64,000 nucleotides of DNA, from assembly GCA_017538365.1 (NCBI GenBank), contig JAFYIZ010000047.1, positions 142,800-206,799 on the forward strand. Direction: 5' to 3'. The stretch's first letter is position 1; each line of letters starts with the position of its first letter. Below the pieces are notes generated by a model. The model was not told where the DNA came from. It was given only the letters and a program-made list of their open reading frames with translations, and did no database searches. The position numbers and the translations under genes were made by a program. Below are positions 7,939 to 16,781 of this stretch, piece after piece. The DNA comes from a bacterium (lineage in GTDB: Bacteria; UBP6; UBA1177).

Positions 7939-9735
7939 TTACAGCAATTCTTTCAACTGCTGCAGTTTTTCGGTAAAGATTTTTTCAAATGTTTTGTAGG
8001 GAGCGATATCGGTCATGTCGACGCCTGCGTCCTTGAGGATTTCAAGCGGCGGTTTGGATGTGCCGGCTTTCAGGAAACCGTTGATATACTGCTCTGCCGG
8101 GATTTTTCCGCTTCTGACACCTTCTGCAAGCGAAAGTGCGCCGATGAAGCCGACAACATACTTGTAAACATAGTAGTTGTAGTAGAAGTGCGGAACAAAA
8201 GCCCACTCGTTTTTGTAGAGCTCATCAATTTTCATAAGGCCGTATTCTTCGCCGTAGTATCTGCTCAAAGTCTTGCCGTAAAGGTCGTTGAGGAAATCGG
8301 GGGTAAGAACTTCGCCCGCTTCGACTTTCTTGTAGATTCCGTCTTCGAATTCTGCAAACTGCATCTGTCTGAAAACGGTTGATCTTGCCATTTCAATGAA
8401 GTGGTTGAGGAGGAATTTCTTTTCTTCCTTATCCTGCGTCGTGTCAAGAAGGTGATTTATGAGCATTATTTCGTTGAAAGTACTTGCGACTTCGGCAACG
8501 AAAATGGTGTACTGCGACTTTTCGTATGGCTGGAACTTGTTGGAGTAGTACGAATGAATCGCGTGTCCCATTTCGTGAGCCAGAGTTGAAGCCGAATTGT
8601 AGTCGTCAATGTGATTGAGAAGGACGTAGGGATGCGTGTCGTAAGCCATGCCTTCCATGTATGCGCCGCTTACTTTTCCTTCATTCGGATAAATATCGAC
8701 CCAGCCGTTTGCCGGGTCCATAGCGGTCGCGATTGCGTTTCTGTATTCTTCGGTCATGCAGGACATTGCCTGATTTACGAGTTTGACGGAATCTTCGTAG
8801 GTGTAGGCCTTGTTGTTTCCGCCTTTTACCATTGTTGCGTAAATATCGTGGTAGCCCTGATCAGGAATGTTGAGAACTTCTTTTTTGAGTGCCAAGTATT
8901 CGTGAAGTGCCGGCAGAATGGCGCGGACGTTGTCGCGCAGAGTGTAGAAGAAGCTCGACGGAAGCTCGTTTTCCTTCATTTCCTTATCGAGTGCGTCTGC
9001 ATAATGTCTGATTTTTGCGACGGTAGCATAATATTTTGTCTGGTAGTGGAGCATCTTCGAAATCGAATTTTTGTAGCTGTCGTAAGTTGTCCAGAACGCG
9101 TCGAAAACCTTTTTTCTCGTATCACGGTCGTCGCTCTGACGGTATTTTGCGTAAGTCTGGATATTTGCTTCCATTTTTTCGCCGTCGATTTCGATTTCGG
9201 GGAATTTCATATCAGTTGATGAGAATGTCGAATAGGTTTCGTATTCGCCGAGTGCGAGACCGCCGAACTCTGCCATGATTTTTTCTTCGGGTTCGCCCAA
9301 AGTGTGCGGCTTGTTCAGAAGAATCGCATCAAAGTATCTTGAAAAATCACTGAAATCGGGATCGTTTTTGAATTTGAGCAGCATCTCTTCGCTGTAGGAG
9401 AGAAGTTCCGGTTCAATGAAAGAACTTGCCGCAGCCAGTCTTGTCGTTGCCGCCGTTACCATGCCCGAAAGCTCCTGCCATCTGCTTACGCTCATGTCGA
9501 CGTCACGGTTTCTGTCGGCATAGCACTGAAGTTTAGCGCTTCTTCTCATCGCTTCGCTCGAAATTCTGAGCGCTTTGAGAAGGCTCTCTTTTTCGTTGAG
9601 TTTTCCTGCAAATTTCACGATTTCAGCTGCCGCTTTTTCGATAAGTTCAAACTCACTAGCGACCTCTTCATCGTTTTTGTAAAGGTGTTCGGTCTGCCAG
9701 AAATTTTTCGGATCGATCTCATTTCTTTTTTTCAT
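7939..9735 (-). CDS. pepF: Oligoendopeptidase F, M3-family metallopeptidase
   Basis: 598 residues from the ATG at 9735, chosen because GAGGGG lies just upstream; the frame stays open to 10116, but that would run into alaS on the other strand and has no ribosome site. The zinc site is HEMGH at residues 387-391, followed about 25 residues later by the third ligand in the EVASTFNE segment, as in the M3B (PepF) group. The usual length is about 600. It degrades short peptides (roughly 7-17 residues) in the cytoplasm. It is divergently transcribed from alaS across a 114-base shared promoter region and convergent with the HD-GYP operon. Confidence 0.94.
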   Translation of the reverse strand: MKKRNEIDPKNFWQTEHLYKNDEEVASEFELIEKAAAEIVKFAGKLNEKESLLKALRISSEAMRRSAKLQCYADRNRDVDMSVSRWQELSGMVTAATTRLAAASSFIEPELLSYSEEMLLKFKNDPDFSDFSRYFDAILLNKPHTLGEPEEKIMAEFGGLALGEYETYSTFSSTDMKFPEIEIDGEKMEANIQTYAKYRQSDDRDTRKKVFDAFWTTYDSYKNSISKMLHYQTKYYATVAKIRHYADALDKEMKENELPSSFFYTLRDNVRAILPALHEYLALKKEVLNIPDQGYHDIYATMVKGGNNKAYTYEDSVKLVNQAMSCMTEEYRNAIATAMDPANGWVDIYPNEGKVSGAYMEGMAYDTHPYVLLNHIDDYNSASTLAHEMGHAIHSYYSNKFQPYEKSQYTIFVAEVASTFNEIMLINHLLDTTQDKEEKKFLLNHFIEMARSTVFRQMQFAEFEDGIYKKVEAGEVLTPDFLNDLYGKTLSRYYGEEYGLMKIDELYKNEWAFVPHFYYNYYVYKYVVGFIGALSLAEGVRSGKIPAEQYINGFLKAGTSKPPLEILKDAGVDMTDIAPYKTFEKIFTEKLQQLKELL

Positions 9736-9778
9736 TTTTTCCCCTCTAAAAAAATTGTCCATAAACAAATTGCGCGGC

Positions 9779-9806
9779 ATTATATTTTTTCTTGAGAAAA
9801 GCACAA
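9779..9806 (-). promoter_or_regulatory. pepF promoter
   Basis: On the minus strand TTGTGC (9806-9801), 16-nt spacer, perfect TATAAT (9784-9779). It overlaps the alaS promoter on the other strand, so the two genes share about 40 bases of control DNA. Confidence 0.55.
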
Positions 9807-9819
9807 ACAAAACTAAAAT
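9792..9819 (+). promoter_or_regulatory. alaS promoter
   Basis: TTGAGA (9792-9797), 16-nt spacer, TAAAAT (9814-9819). The -10 box runs into a perfect 16-nt palindrome at 9815-9830. Confidence 0.55.
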
Positions 9820-9830
9820 CGCGCGATTTT
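9815..9830. promoter_or_regulatory. Perfect palindrome at the alaS transcription start, candidate operator
   Basis: AAAATCGCGCGATTTT is its own reverse complement and covers the -10 box and probable start point of alaS. E. coli AlaRS is known to repress its own gene by binding a palindrome flanking the transcription start, so an analogous autoregulatory site is a reasonable guess. The E. coli sequence itself is not claimed to match. Confidence 0.4.
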
Positions 9831-9849
9831 GTTTTTTAAGGAGGGAATT

Positions 9850-12474
9850 ATGGAAAACTGGACGATAGACAAAGTCAGAAGGACTTTTTTGGATTTCTTC
9901 AAGGCTAAAGGGCACACAGAAGTTGCAAGTTCGCCGCTTCTTCCGGCTGAAGACAAGACTCTTCTTTTCGCGAATGCCGGAATGAACCAGTTCAAAAAAC
10001 TTTTTCTCGGGCTCGAGAAAAGAAGTTACACCCGTGCATGCAGCGCTCAGAAATGTGTGAGAGCGGGCGGAAAGCACAACGACCTTGAAAATGTCGGCTT
10101 CACGACGCGTCACCACACATTTTTTGAGATGCTCGGAAACTTCTCTTTCGGTGACTACTTCAAGGAAGACGCGATAAAATATGCATGGGAGCTTGTCACT
10201 GAAGTTTTCAAACTCGACAAATCGCGCCTTTATGTCACCGTTTTCAGAGAGGATGACGAGGCCGAGCAGCTATGGCTCAAAAATACCGACGTTGACCCGA
10301 AACATATTTTCCGTCTCGACGAACACGACAACTTCTGGCAGATGGGCGATACCGGTCCGTGCGGCCCGTGCAGCGAGATCCACTACGATCTGGGCGAAGG
10401 CTTCAAAGTTGAAAAGCCTTTCTTCGACAACGGAATGCCCGATTTCGACTGCGGCAGATTCGTAGAGATCTGGAACCTCGTTTTCATGCAGTTCAACCGC
10501 GACGAGAGCGGCAAACTGACTCCGCTCCCGAAGCCGAATATCGATACCGGAATGGGGCTTGAGAGGATAACTTCGATACTCAACGGCAAACTTTCGAACT
10601 ATGAGATCGATGTTTTCCAGGATCTCATTCATTTCACCGAAGATCTGCTCGGGAAAACAGTTCCGGCTGAATTCCGTTCAAGTCTCAACGTAATCGCAGA
10701 CCACGCGAGAAGCACTTCTTTCCTCATCGCAGACACGATCACGCCGTCGAACGAGGGAAGGGGATATGTTCTCCGCAGGATCATGCGCCGCGCCATCAGA
10801 CACGGCCACAAACTCGGTTTCAACGGCCTTTTCTTCTGGAAAGTCTGCGGCGAAGTCATCAAAATCATGGGTGAGCACTATCCCGAACTTGTCGAAAAAT
10901 CAGAACTCATCCTCAATATCGTCCGTGACGAGGAATCGCGCTTCAGACAGACGCTCGACAAAGGTCTTGCGCTTCTTGATGACGGAATAAAAGAGATGCT
11001 TGCAAGCGGCAGAAAGGAATTCCCCGGTGAGCTCGTCTTCAAACTTTACGACACTTACGGATTCCCGTCAGACCTCACCGAGACGATACTTGAAGAGAAG
11101 GGATTTTCCTTCAATCAGGCTGAATACGAAAAGGCGATGCAGGAGCAGAAACTCCGCGGCAAGGCTTCGTGGAGCGCAAAAATGGATTCCAAAAAGCTTT
11201 CTGCGGTCAAGGAACTTCTTGACGGCGGCATGAAGGAGCCCGTTTTCAAAGGTTACGATGTCGAAGAGTGCGAAGGAAAGATAGTTGCCCTTTTTGACGA
11301 TGAATTTACGAAAAAAGAGAGCGTAAGCTACGGAAACTGCTACGCTATTTTTGATCCGGTAGTTTTCTATGCCGAATCGGGCGGTCAGCTTGCCGATCTC
11401 GGTACAGTTTCGATAAACGGCAAGATCGCGGCAAAAGTCATCGATGTCATAAAAGTTCACGATATAAAAGTCGCTAAACTTGAAGTGCTTGATATCCTTA
11501 ATGAAAATGTAACTGCTTTGCAGGAGATCGACCACGAGAGAAGATCAGCTACAAGGCGCAATCACTCGGCGACGCACCTTCTTCACAACGCTTTGAAGAA
11601 AGTTTTGGGACCTCACGTCAACCAGGCTGGTTCGCTTGTCGGCCCCGAAAGGCTCCGTTTTGACTTCAACCACTTTCAGGCTATGACCAAAGAAGAACTT
11701 AAAAAGGTCGAGACCGAAGTAAACCGCATGATCGAGGCAAACTCCCCGCAGAATACCGTCGTAAAAGGGATCGAAGAGGCTAAGAAAGAGGGCGCGATGG
11801 CTCTTTTCGGCGAAAAATACGGTGAAAACGTCCGTGTCGTAACGATGGGAGACAGCAAGGAACTCTGCGGCGGAACCCACGTAAAAGCGACTGGTGACAT
11901 CGGTCTTTTCAAGATCGTTAAAGAAGAAGGGATCGCAGCTGGAGTCCGCAGGATCGAGGCTGTTACAGGGCTCGGCGCACTTGCTCTTTTCCAGGAATAC
12001 GACGAAACGATCAATGCGATATCCGAAATGACGGGAAGCGAAAAAGCGCTCGTTCTCAAAGGTGTTGAAAAGCAGATCGAAACGGCAAAACAGCTCTCGC
12101 GCGACCTCAAGGAAGCAGGCAGAAAACTTGCCGCGATGCAGACTTCCTCTCTTGAACCAATATGCGAAAAAGACGGCACCAAGATCTTTGCGATAAATTC
12201 GGGCAAAAACCGCGCCGAATCGCTTGAACTCGTCGATTCTCTCAAAGCGAAGTTCGATAACGCCGTTATTGCGGTAGTCGGCGACGATGCAGGCAAAGCA
12301 CTCGTAATAATTTCTGCTACAGGAGCTGCAAAAACCAAATTCCACGCAGGAAACATCCTCAAAAACATACTGGCTGAATTCGGCGGCCGCGGCGGAGGCA
12401 AACCTGACATGGCTCAGGGCGGAGCACCCGCGGTTGATTTCAATAAGTTCTCGGAATTATTGAAGAATATCTAA
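9850..12474 (+). CDS. alaS: Alanine--tRNA ligase
   Basis: 874 residues from the ATG at 9850, preceded by AAGGAGGG; the frame extends seven codons further to 9829 without support. It charges tRNA-Ala and clears mischarged Ser/Gly-tRNA. The N-terminal class II catalytic core occupies about residues 1-440 (SPLLPAEDKTLLFANAGMNQ region, then GPCGPCSEIHYD). The editing domain has the zinc motif HSATH (572-576) and CGGTH (673-677), and a DHHA1/C-Ala domain closes the protein with the glycine-rich FGGRGGGKPDMAQGG segment. Length is normal for bacteria. It has its own promoter, divergent from pepF. Confidence 0.97.
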   Translation: MENWTIDKVRRTFLDFFKAKGHTEVASSPLLPAEDKTLLFANAGMNQFKKLFLGLEKRSYTRACSAQKCVRAGGKHNDLENVGFTTRHHTFFEMLGNFSFGDYFKEDAIKYAWELVTEVFKLDKSRLYVTVFREDDEAEQLWLKNTDVDPKHIFRLDEHDNFWQMGDTGPCGPCSEIHYDLGEGFKVEKPFFDNGMPDFDCGRFVEIWNLVFMQFNRDESGKLTPLPKPNIDTGMGLERITSILNGKLSNYEIDVFQDLIHFTEDLLGKTVPAEFRSSLNVIADHARSTSFLIADTITPSNEGRGYVLRRIMRRAIRHGHKLGFNGLFFWKVCGEVIKIMGEHYPELVEKSELILNIVRDEESRFRQTLDKGLALLDDGIKEMLASGRKEFPGELVFKLYDTYGFPSDLTETILEEKGFSFNQAEYEKAMQEQKLRGKASWSAKMDSKKLSAVKELLDGGMKEPVFKGYDVEECEGKIVALFDDEFTKKESVSYGNCYAIFDPVVFYAESGGQLADLGTVSINGKIAAKVIDVIKVHDIKVAKLEVLDILNENVTALQEIDHERRSATRRNHSATHLLHNALKKVLGPHVNQAGSLVGPERLRFDFNHFQAMTKEELKKVETEVNRMIEANSPQNTVVKGIEEAKKEGAMALFGEKYGENVRVVTMGDSKELCGGTHVKATGDIGLFKIVKEEGIAAGVRRIEAVTGLGALALFQEYDETINAISEMTGSEKALVLKGVEKQIETAKQLSRDLKEAGRKLAAMQTSSLEPICEKDGTKIFAINSGKNRAESLELVDSLKAKFDNAVIAVVGDDAGKALVIISATGAAKTKFHAGNILKNILAEFGGRGGGKPDMAQGGAPAVDFNKFSELLKNI

Positions 12475-12480
12475 ATCAAT

Positions 12481-12520
12481 ATCGATATAACGATATCTCG
12501 ATATCTCGATATATCGAGAT
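12481..12520. repeat. Palindrome-rich AT element between convergent alaS and the purQ unit
   Basis: CGATATCT-type units repeat several times, ending in a perfect 18-nt palindrome ATCTCGATATATCGAGAT at 12503-12520. It sits directly between the alaS stop and the stop of the small minus-strand ORF. It can fold into nested hairpins on either strand but lacks a following T-run, so a terminator role is possible, not shown. Confidence 0.5.
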
Positions 12521-12651
12521 TAAAACAAGGCAATAATCTTATTTATAAGTTCAACATTGAATTTGTGGATAACCGGAAGAGTATCGCTTATCCCTAGGAT
12601 TATCGTGATAAAAATGGAAACCATCAGGACGATGAGGAACTTTTTTTTCAT
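12520..12651 (-). CDS. Tiny membrane protein translationally coupled to purQ
   Basis: 43 residues, beginning MKKKFLIVLMVSIFITIILG. It has a positively charged N-terminus, one transmembrane helix (about residues 4-22) and a short polar tail ending NKIIALF. The ATG overlaps the purQ stop as ATGA, a typical coupling arrangement, and AGAGA lies a few bases upstream. I recognise no family. The helix, the coupling and a stop immediately before the palindrome make it a plausible real gene, but it is short enough that chance cannot be excluded. Confidence 0.5.
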   Translation of the reverse strand: MKKKFLIVLMVSIFITIILGISDTLPVIHKFNVELINKIIALF

Positions 12652-13442
12652 AATTTTTCTCTGACGTATTTAACCGCGTTGGAGAAGATTTTAAGTCCGA
12701 GTGCTTCCGGCATTTTGTCCATTCTTGTCCACTCGGGATGCTGTGTTCCGTTGATGAAAACTTCGGGGTGTGGCATCATGCCGAGAACATTGCCTCTTTT
12801 GTTGGTGATTCCCGCGATCGCAAGTTCCGAGCCGTTCGGGTTTTCGGGGTAGTTCTGCGTAATCTCTCCGTTTTTATCGACATACTGGAACGCGATCATG
12901 TTTCCTTCTTTTATCATGCGGAGGTCGTGCTGCTGCGCGATGAATTTGCCTTCGCCGTGGCGTATCGCGACATCGAAAATATCGATTCCTTCAAGGAAAG
13001 GCGAGGGATTGTTCGGGTTTGCCTTGATGCGGACCCATCTGTCCTCGTATTTCGCCGAGTCGTTGTGTGTGAGTGTTGCGACCTGTTTTTTGAAAACTTC
13101 CTTTTCGTCTCCCGGAAGAACGCCCATTTTGACGAGAGTCTGGAAGCCGTTGCAGATACCGATGACGAGTTTGCCGTCAAGTATGAACTTTTTGAGCTTT
13201 TCGCCCATCTCTTTTTTGACTTTGAGCCCTAAGACTCTGCCCGAAGCGATGTGGTCACCGAACGAAAATCCGCCGGGAAAGACCATGATCTGGAAATCTT
13301 CGGGATTGACTTCGCCGTTTACGACGCGGTTGACGTGGACTCTTTCGATCCTGTCTGCACCTGCAGCCTCAAAAGCCCAACCCGTCTCGACATCGCAGTT
13401 GATGCCGTAGCCTGTAAGTATCAGAACGCTCACTTTTTCCAT
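12648..13442 (-). CDS. purQ: Phosphoribosylformylglycinamidine synthase, glutaminase subunit
   Basis: 264 residues from the ATG at 13442, which has GGAGGGA upstream. A class I glutamine amidotransferase that hands ammonia to PurL in step four of purine synthesis. The nucleophile is Cys97 in GICNGFQ, and the C-terminal PHPEVF supplies the His and Glu of the triad. HGEGKF is a PurQ-specific segment. FPGGFSFGDHIASGR is typical of the family. At 264 residues it belongs to the longer PurQ form. purL and purS are not in the window. Transcription comes from a promoter at 13470-13497, and a tiny ORF follows in ATGA overlap. Confidence 0.95.
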   Translation of the reverse strand: MEKVSVLILTGYGINCDVETGWAFEAAGADRIERVHVNRVVNGEVNPEDFQIMVFPGGFSFGDHIASGRVLGLKVKKEMGEKLKKFILDGKLVIGICNGFQTLVKMGVLPGDEKEVFKKQVATLTHNDSAKYEDRWVRIKANPNNPSPFLEGIDIFDVAIRHGEGKFIAQQHDLRMIKEGNMIAFQYVDKNGEITQNYPENPNGSELAIAGITNKRGNVLGMMPHPEVFINGTQHPEWTRMDKMPEALGLKIFSNAVKYVREKL

Positions 13443-13469
13443 AAATCCCTCCATTAAAAAAACCGCGGG

Positions 13470-13497
13470 AATATAGCACAATAATGGATGATTGCAA
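13470..13497 (-). promoter_or_regulatory. purQ promoter
   Basis: Minus strand TTGCAA (13497-13492), 16-nt spacer, TATATT (13475-13470), 28 bases from the -10 to the ATG. Confidence 0.5.
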
Positions 13498-13508
13498 ACT
13501 TTGAAGGC

Positions 13509-13535
13509 AAAAAAAAGGCGGCCTTTCGACCGCCT
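13509..13535 (-). terminator. Rho-independent terminator of groES-groEL
   Basis: On the minus strand AGGCGG (13535-13530), an eight-base loop region, CCGCCT (13521-13516), then a run of seven to eight T. It starts 24 bases after the groEL stop. Confidence 0.8.
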
Positions 13536-13559
13536 GATATTAAAGAGAAGGAGGTTAGA

Positions 13560-15242
<1,683 letters not shown>

Positions 15243-15246
15243 TTAC

Positions 15247-15534
15247 TTATTCAACAACTGCAAGGATGTCGTCTTCTCTGAGGATAAGGTGTTCCTCGCC
15301 GCCGATCTTTACTTCGGTGCCGCTGTATTTGCCGAAAAGGACTTTGTCACCGACTTTTACCTGCATCGGCTGTCTCGTGCCGTTGTCAAGCATTTTGCCT
15401 GTGCCGACAGCTATTACTTCAGCTTCTACCGGTTTTTCTTTCGCGGTGTCGGGGATGATGATCCCGCCGAGTGTTTTTGTTTCGCTTTCTACTCTCTTAA
15501 CGATGACTCTGTCGTTCAAAGGTTTAAGTGTCAT
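15247..15534 (-). CDS. groES: Co-chaperonin GroES, 10 kDa
   Basis: 95 residues from the ATG at 15534 with GGAGGAA upstream; a four-codon longer version from 15546 has no ribosome site and exceeds the family length. It forms the heptameric lid of GroEL. The N-terminal [13 protein letters not shown], the mobile loop around [10 protein letters not shown] that contacts Gro[17 protein letters not shown] and the final [11 protein letters not shown] are canonical. It is first in the operon. No CIRCE element (TTAGCACTC-N9-GAGTGCTAA) is found upstream, so HrcA control of the classical type is not supported. Confidence 0.97.
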   Translation of the reverse strand: MTLKPLNDRVIVKRVESETKTLGGIIIPDTAKEKPVEAEVIAVGTGKMLDNGTRQPMQVKVGDKVLFGKYSGTEVKIGGEEHLILREDDILAVVE

Positions 15535-15577
15535 AATTTCCTCCAATATAAAAAGTTAAATAAAATTAACAACATCG

Positions 15578-15591
15578 GGGAATTTCTTCCC
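15578..15591 (-). promoter_or_regulatory. 5' UTR hairpin of groES mRNA
   Basis: The minus strand reads GGGAA-GAAA-TTCCC, a short stem closed by a GAAA tetraloop, between the promoter and the groES start. It could stabilise the mRNA or tune translation. It is too far from the ribosome site (about 35 bases) for a simple thermometer that hides it. Confidence 0.35.
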
Positions 15592-15604
15592 GAAAGCGCC
15601 CTTA

Positions 15605-15631
15605 TTTATAAGCATAAAAAACGAGAGTCAA
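15605..15631 (-). promoter_or_regulatory. groES-groEL promoter candidate
   Basis: Minus strand CTTGACT (its TTGACT at 15631-15626), 15-nt spacer, TATAAA (15610-15605). It looks like a housekeeping promoter. The -10 does not match the CCCCAT type of sigma32. Confidence 0.45.
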
Positions 15632-15683
15632 GGGAGAAAATGAAAAATTTTTTTGAGGTCTTATCCCATAAGAGTTTCATGAA

Positions 15684-15944
15684 CTAATCCTCAATCAGTT
15701 CGTGCTCGCGCAACTTAGCTTTTCCAGAATCGATCTCGCTGATTACTTTCTTCAAATAATTCATGTTGGACTCGGAATAAAAAGGATCGACCGAAACCTC
15801 GAACGGGATTCTTTTTTCGCGGGTCATCTTTTTTGCAAAGATCGTGAACGCTGTCGTTATGTTCATTCCGAGCTCCTGACAGGTCTGCTCCATGTTTTGT
15901 TTCAAGTCTTCATCCATTCTAAAATTAACTAATGTCTGTGCCAT
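15684..15944 (-). CDS. RelB/DinJ-family antitoxin without adjacent toxin
   Basis: 86 residues from the ATG at 15944, preceded by GGAGGT seven bases away; the frame extends to 15989 without support. The N-terminus TLVNFRMDEDLKQ is the ribbon-helix-helix strand and first helix that binds DNA in DinJ/RelB antitoxins, followed by the LGMNITTAFTIFAKKM helix with the family's typical wording. The C-terminal half (FYSESNMNYLKKVISEIDSGK) is the toxin-wrapping tail. The downstream 137 bases before groES contain no RelE/YafQ-like ORF on either strand, nor does the upstream gap. It may be a solitary remnant, a regulator, or pair with a distant toxin. Confidence 0.85.
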   Translation of the reverse strand: MAQTLVNFRMDEDLKQNMEQTCQELGMNITTAFTIFAKKMTREKRIPFEVSVDPFYSESNMNYLKKVISEIDSGKAKLREHELIED

Positions 15945-16026
15945 GTTGATTACCTCCGTCAATGTTTTAGCACGCTGGTTTGAAATCATGGTAATCTACA
16001 GCGCTCCGAAAAAACCGATCATCTTG

Positions 16027-16054
16027 TTGACCTCGGCAAAATGATAATTACAAT
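16027..16054 (+). promoter_or_regulatory. Promoter of the Ntn-hydrolase gene
   Basis: TTGACC (16027-16032), 16-nt spacer, TACAAT (16049-16054); GGAGG at 16072-16076 and ATG at 16081 follow. Confidence 0.55.
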
Positions 16055-16080
16055 CCGGCGGTTCTGTTCACGGAGGAAAT

Positions 16081-16773
16081 ATGTGCACCAGTATCATTTC
16101 AAACAGAAATAAGACGATAGTCGGATGGAATCTCGATATTCTCGATATGGAGCATCGGGTGCGGACCGACAAACTCGGGGTATATATCGAAATAAACGAC
16201 CCTAAGGAAGGCTGGCTGCCGCTCTTCGGGGCGAATTCGCGCGGTGATTTCGTGGGGATGCCGACTTGCTGGCCGTTTGACAAAAGGAGCGATCCTGTCG
16301 GCGGGGAAAACCACATCATTCTCTTGGATATCGACCTGCTTTTGATGAAAAAAACGCTGACTGAGATCAAAGAGATTGCGGGATCGGGCAGGGTCTGCAG
16401 TGTGCTGGGCATTACGTTCATGTCGTCGCTTTCAGATGCTGATGGAAATATCCTGCAGATAGTTCCGGGGCAGGGCTGCATGTATTTCCAGAAGCCAAAA
16501 TACAAGGTGATGACGAACTTTTCACCTTACAAAATGGATAGTGAGACTCATCCGTGGATGGGGTGGGACCGCTATCAGAAGGCGAGTGAGATGCTTGAGG
16601 CGGCAAGCGACGGTTTCGATGTCAAAGATTGCTTTGCAATACTCAGGGAAGTCTCTCAGACAGTGTGCCCGACAGTAGTTTCAATGGTCTATGACGTGAC
16701 GGAAAGAACTGTTTACTGGTGCGAAAAGAGAATTTGGGATCATTTGGAAAAGTTTGATTTCAGGAATATTTGA
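16081..16773 (+). CDS. N-terminal-nucleophile (Ntn) hydrolase, choloylglycine hydrolase/penicillin acylase-like
   Basis: 230 residues. The sequence begins Met-Cys-Thr-Ser, so removal of Met would expose Cys as the catalytic N-terminal nucleophile, as in linear amide C-N hydrolases (bile salt hydrolase, penicillin V acylase, acid ceramidase-like). GWNLD near residues 15-20 matches the Arg/Trp-Asn-x-Asp region that orients the nucleophile, and TNFSPYKM near 146 holds the conserved Asn. At 230 residues it is shorter than BSH/PVA (about 320), so it is probably a separate subgroup. There is no signal peptide, so a cytoplasmic amidase is expected. It stands alone behind its own promoter and converges with an ABC-F gene. 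Substrate unknown. Confidence 0.75.
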   Translation: MCTSIISNRNKTIVGWNLDILDMEHRVRTDKLGVYIEINDPKEGWLPLFGANSRGDFVGMPTCWPFDKRSDPVGGENHIILLDIDLLLMKKTLTEIKEIAGSGRVCSVLGITFMSSLSDADGNILQIVPGQGCMYFQKPKYKVMTNFSPYKMDSETHPWMGWDRYQKASEMLEAASDGFDVKDCFAILREVSQTVCPTVVSMVYDVTERTVYWCEKRIWDHLEKFDFRNI

Positions 16774-16781
16774 TTTCGAGA

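Noticed and set aside
9736-10116. N-terminal extension of pepF to 10116
   Set aside because: It would overlap alaS coding sequence and bypass the GAGGGG-ATG start at 9735, and family members start near the chosen residue.
11545-12345. Open frame of 266 codons antisense to alaS
   Set aside because: It is a shadow of the alaS coding frame; composition is rich in Phe, Arg and Cys with no family features.
15547-15683. CIRCE element upstream of groES
   Set aside because: Neither TTAGCACTC nor GAGTGCTAA, nor a close variant at the right spacing, is present.
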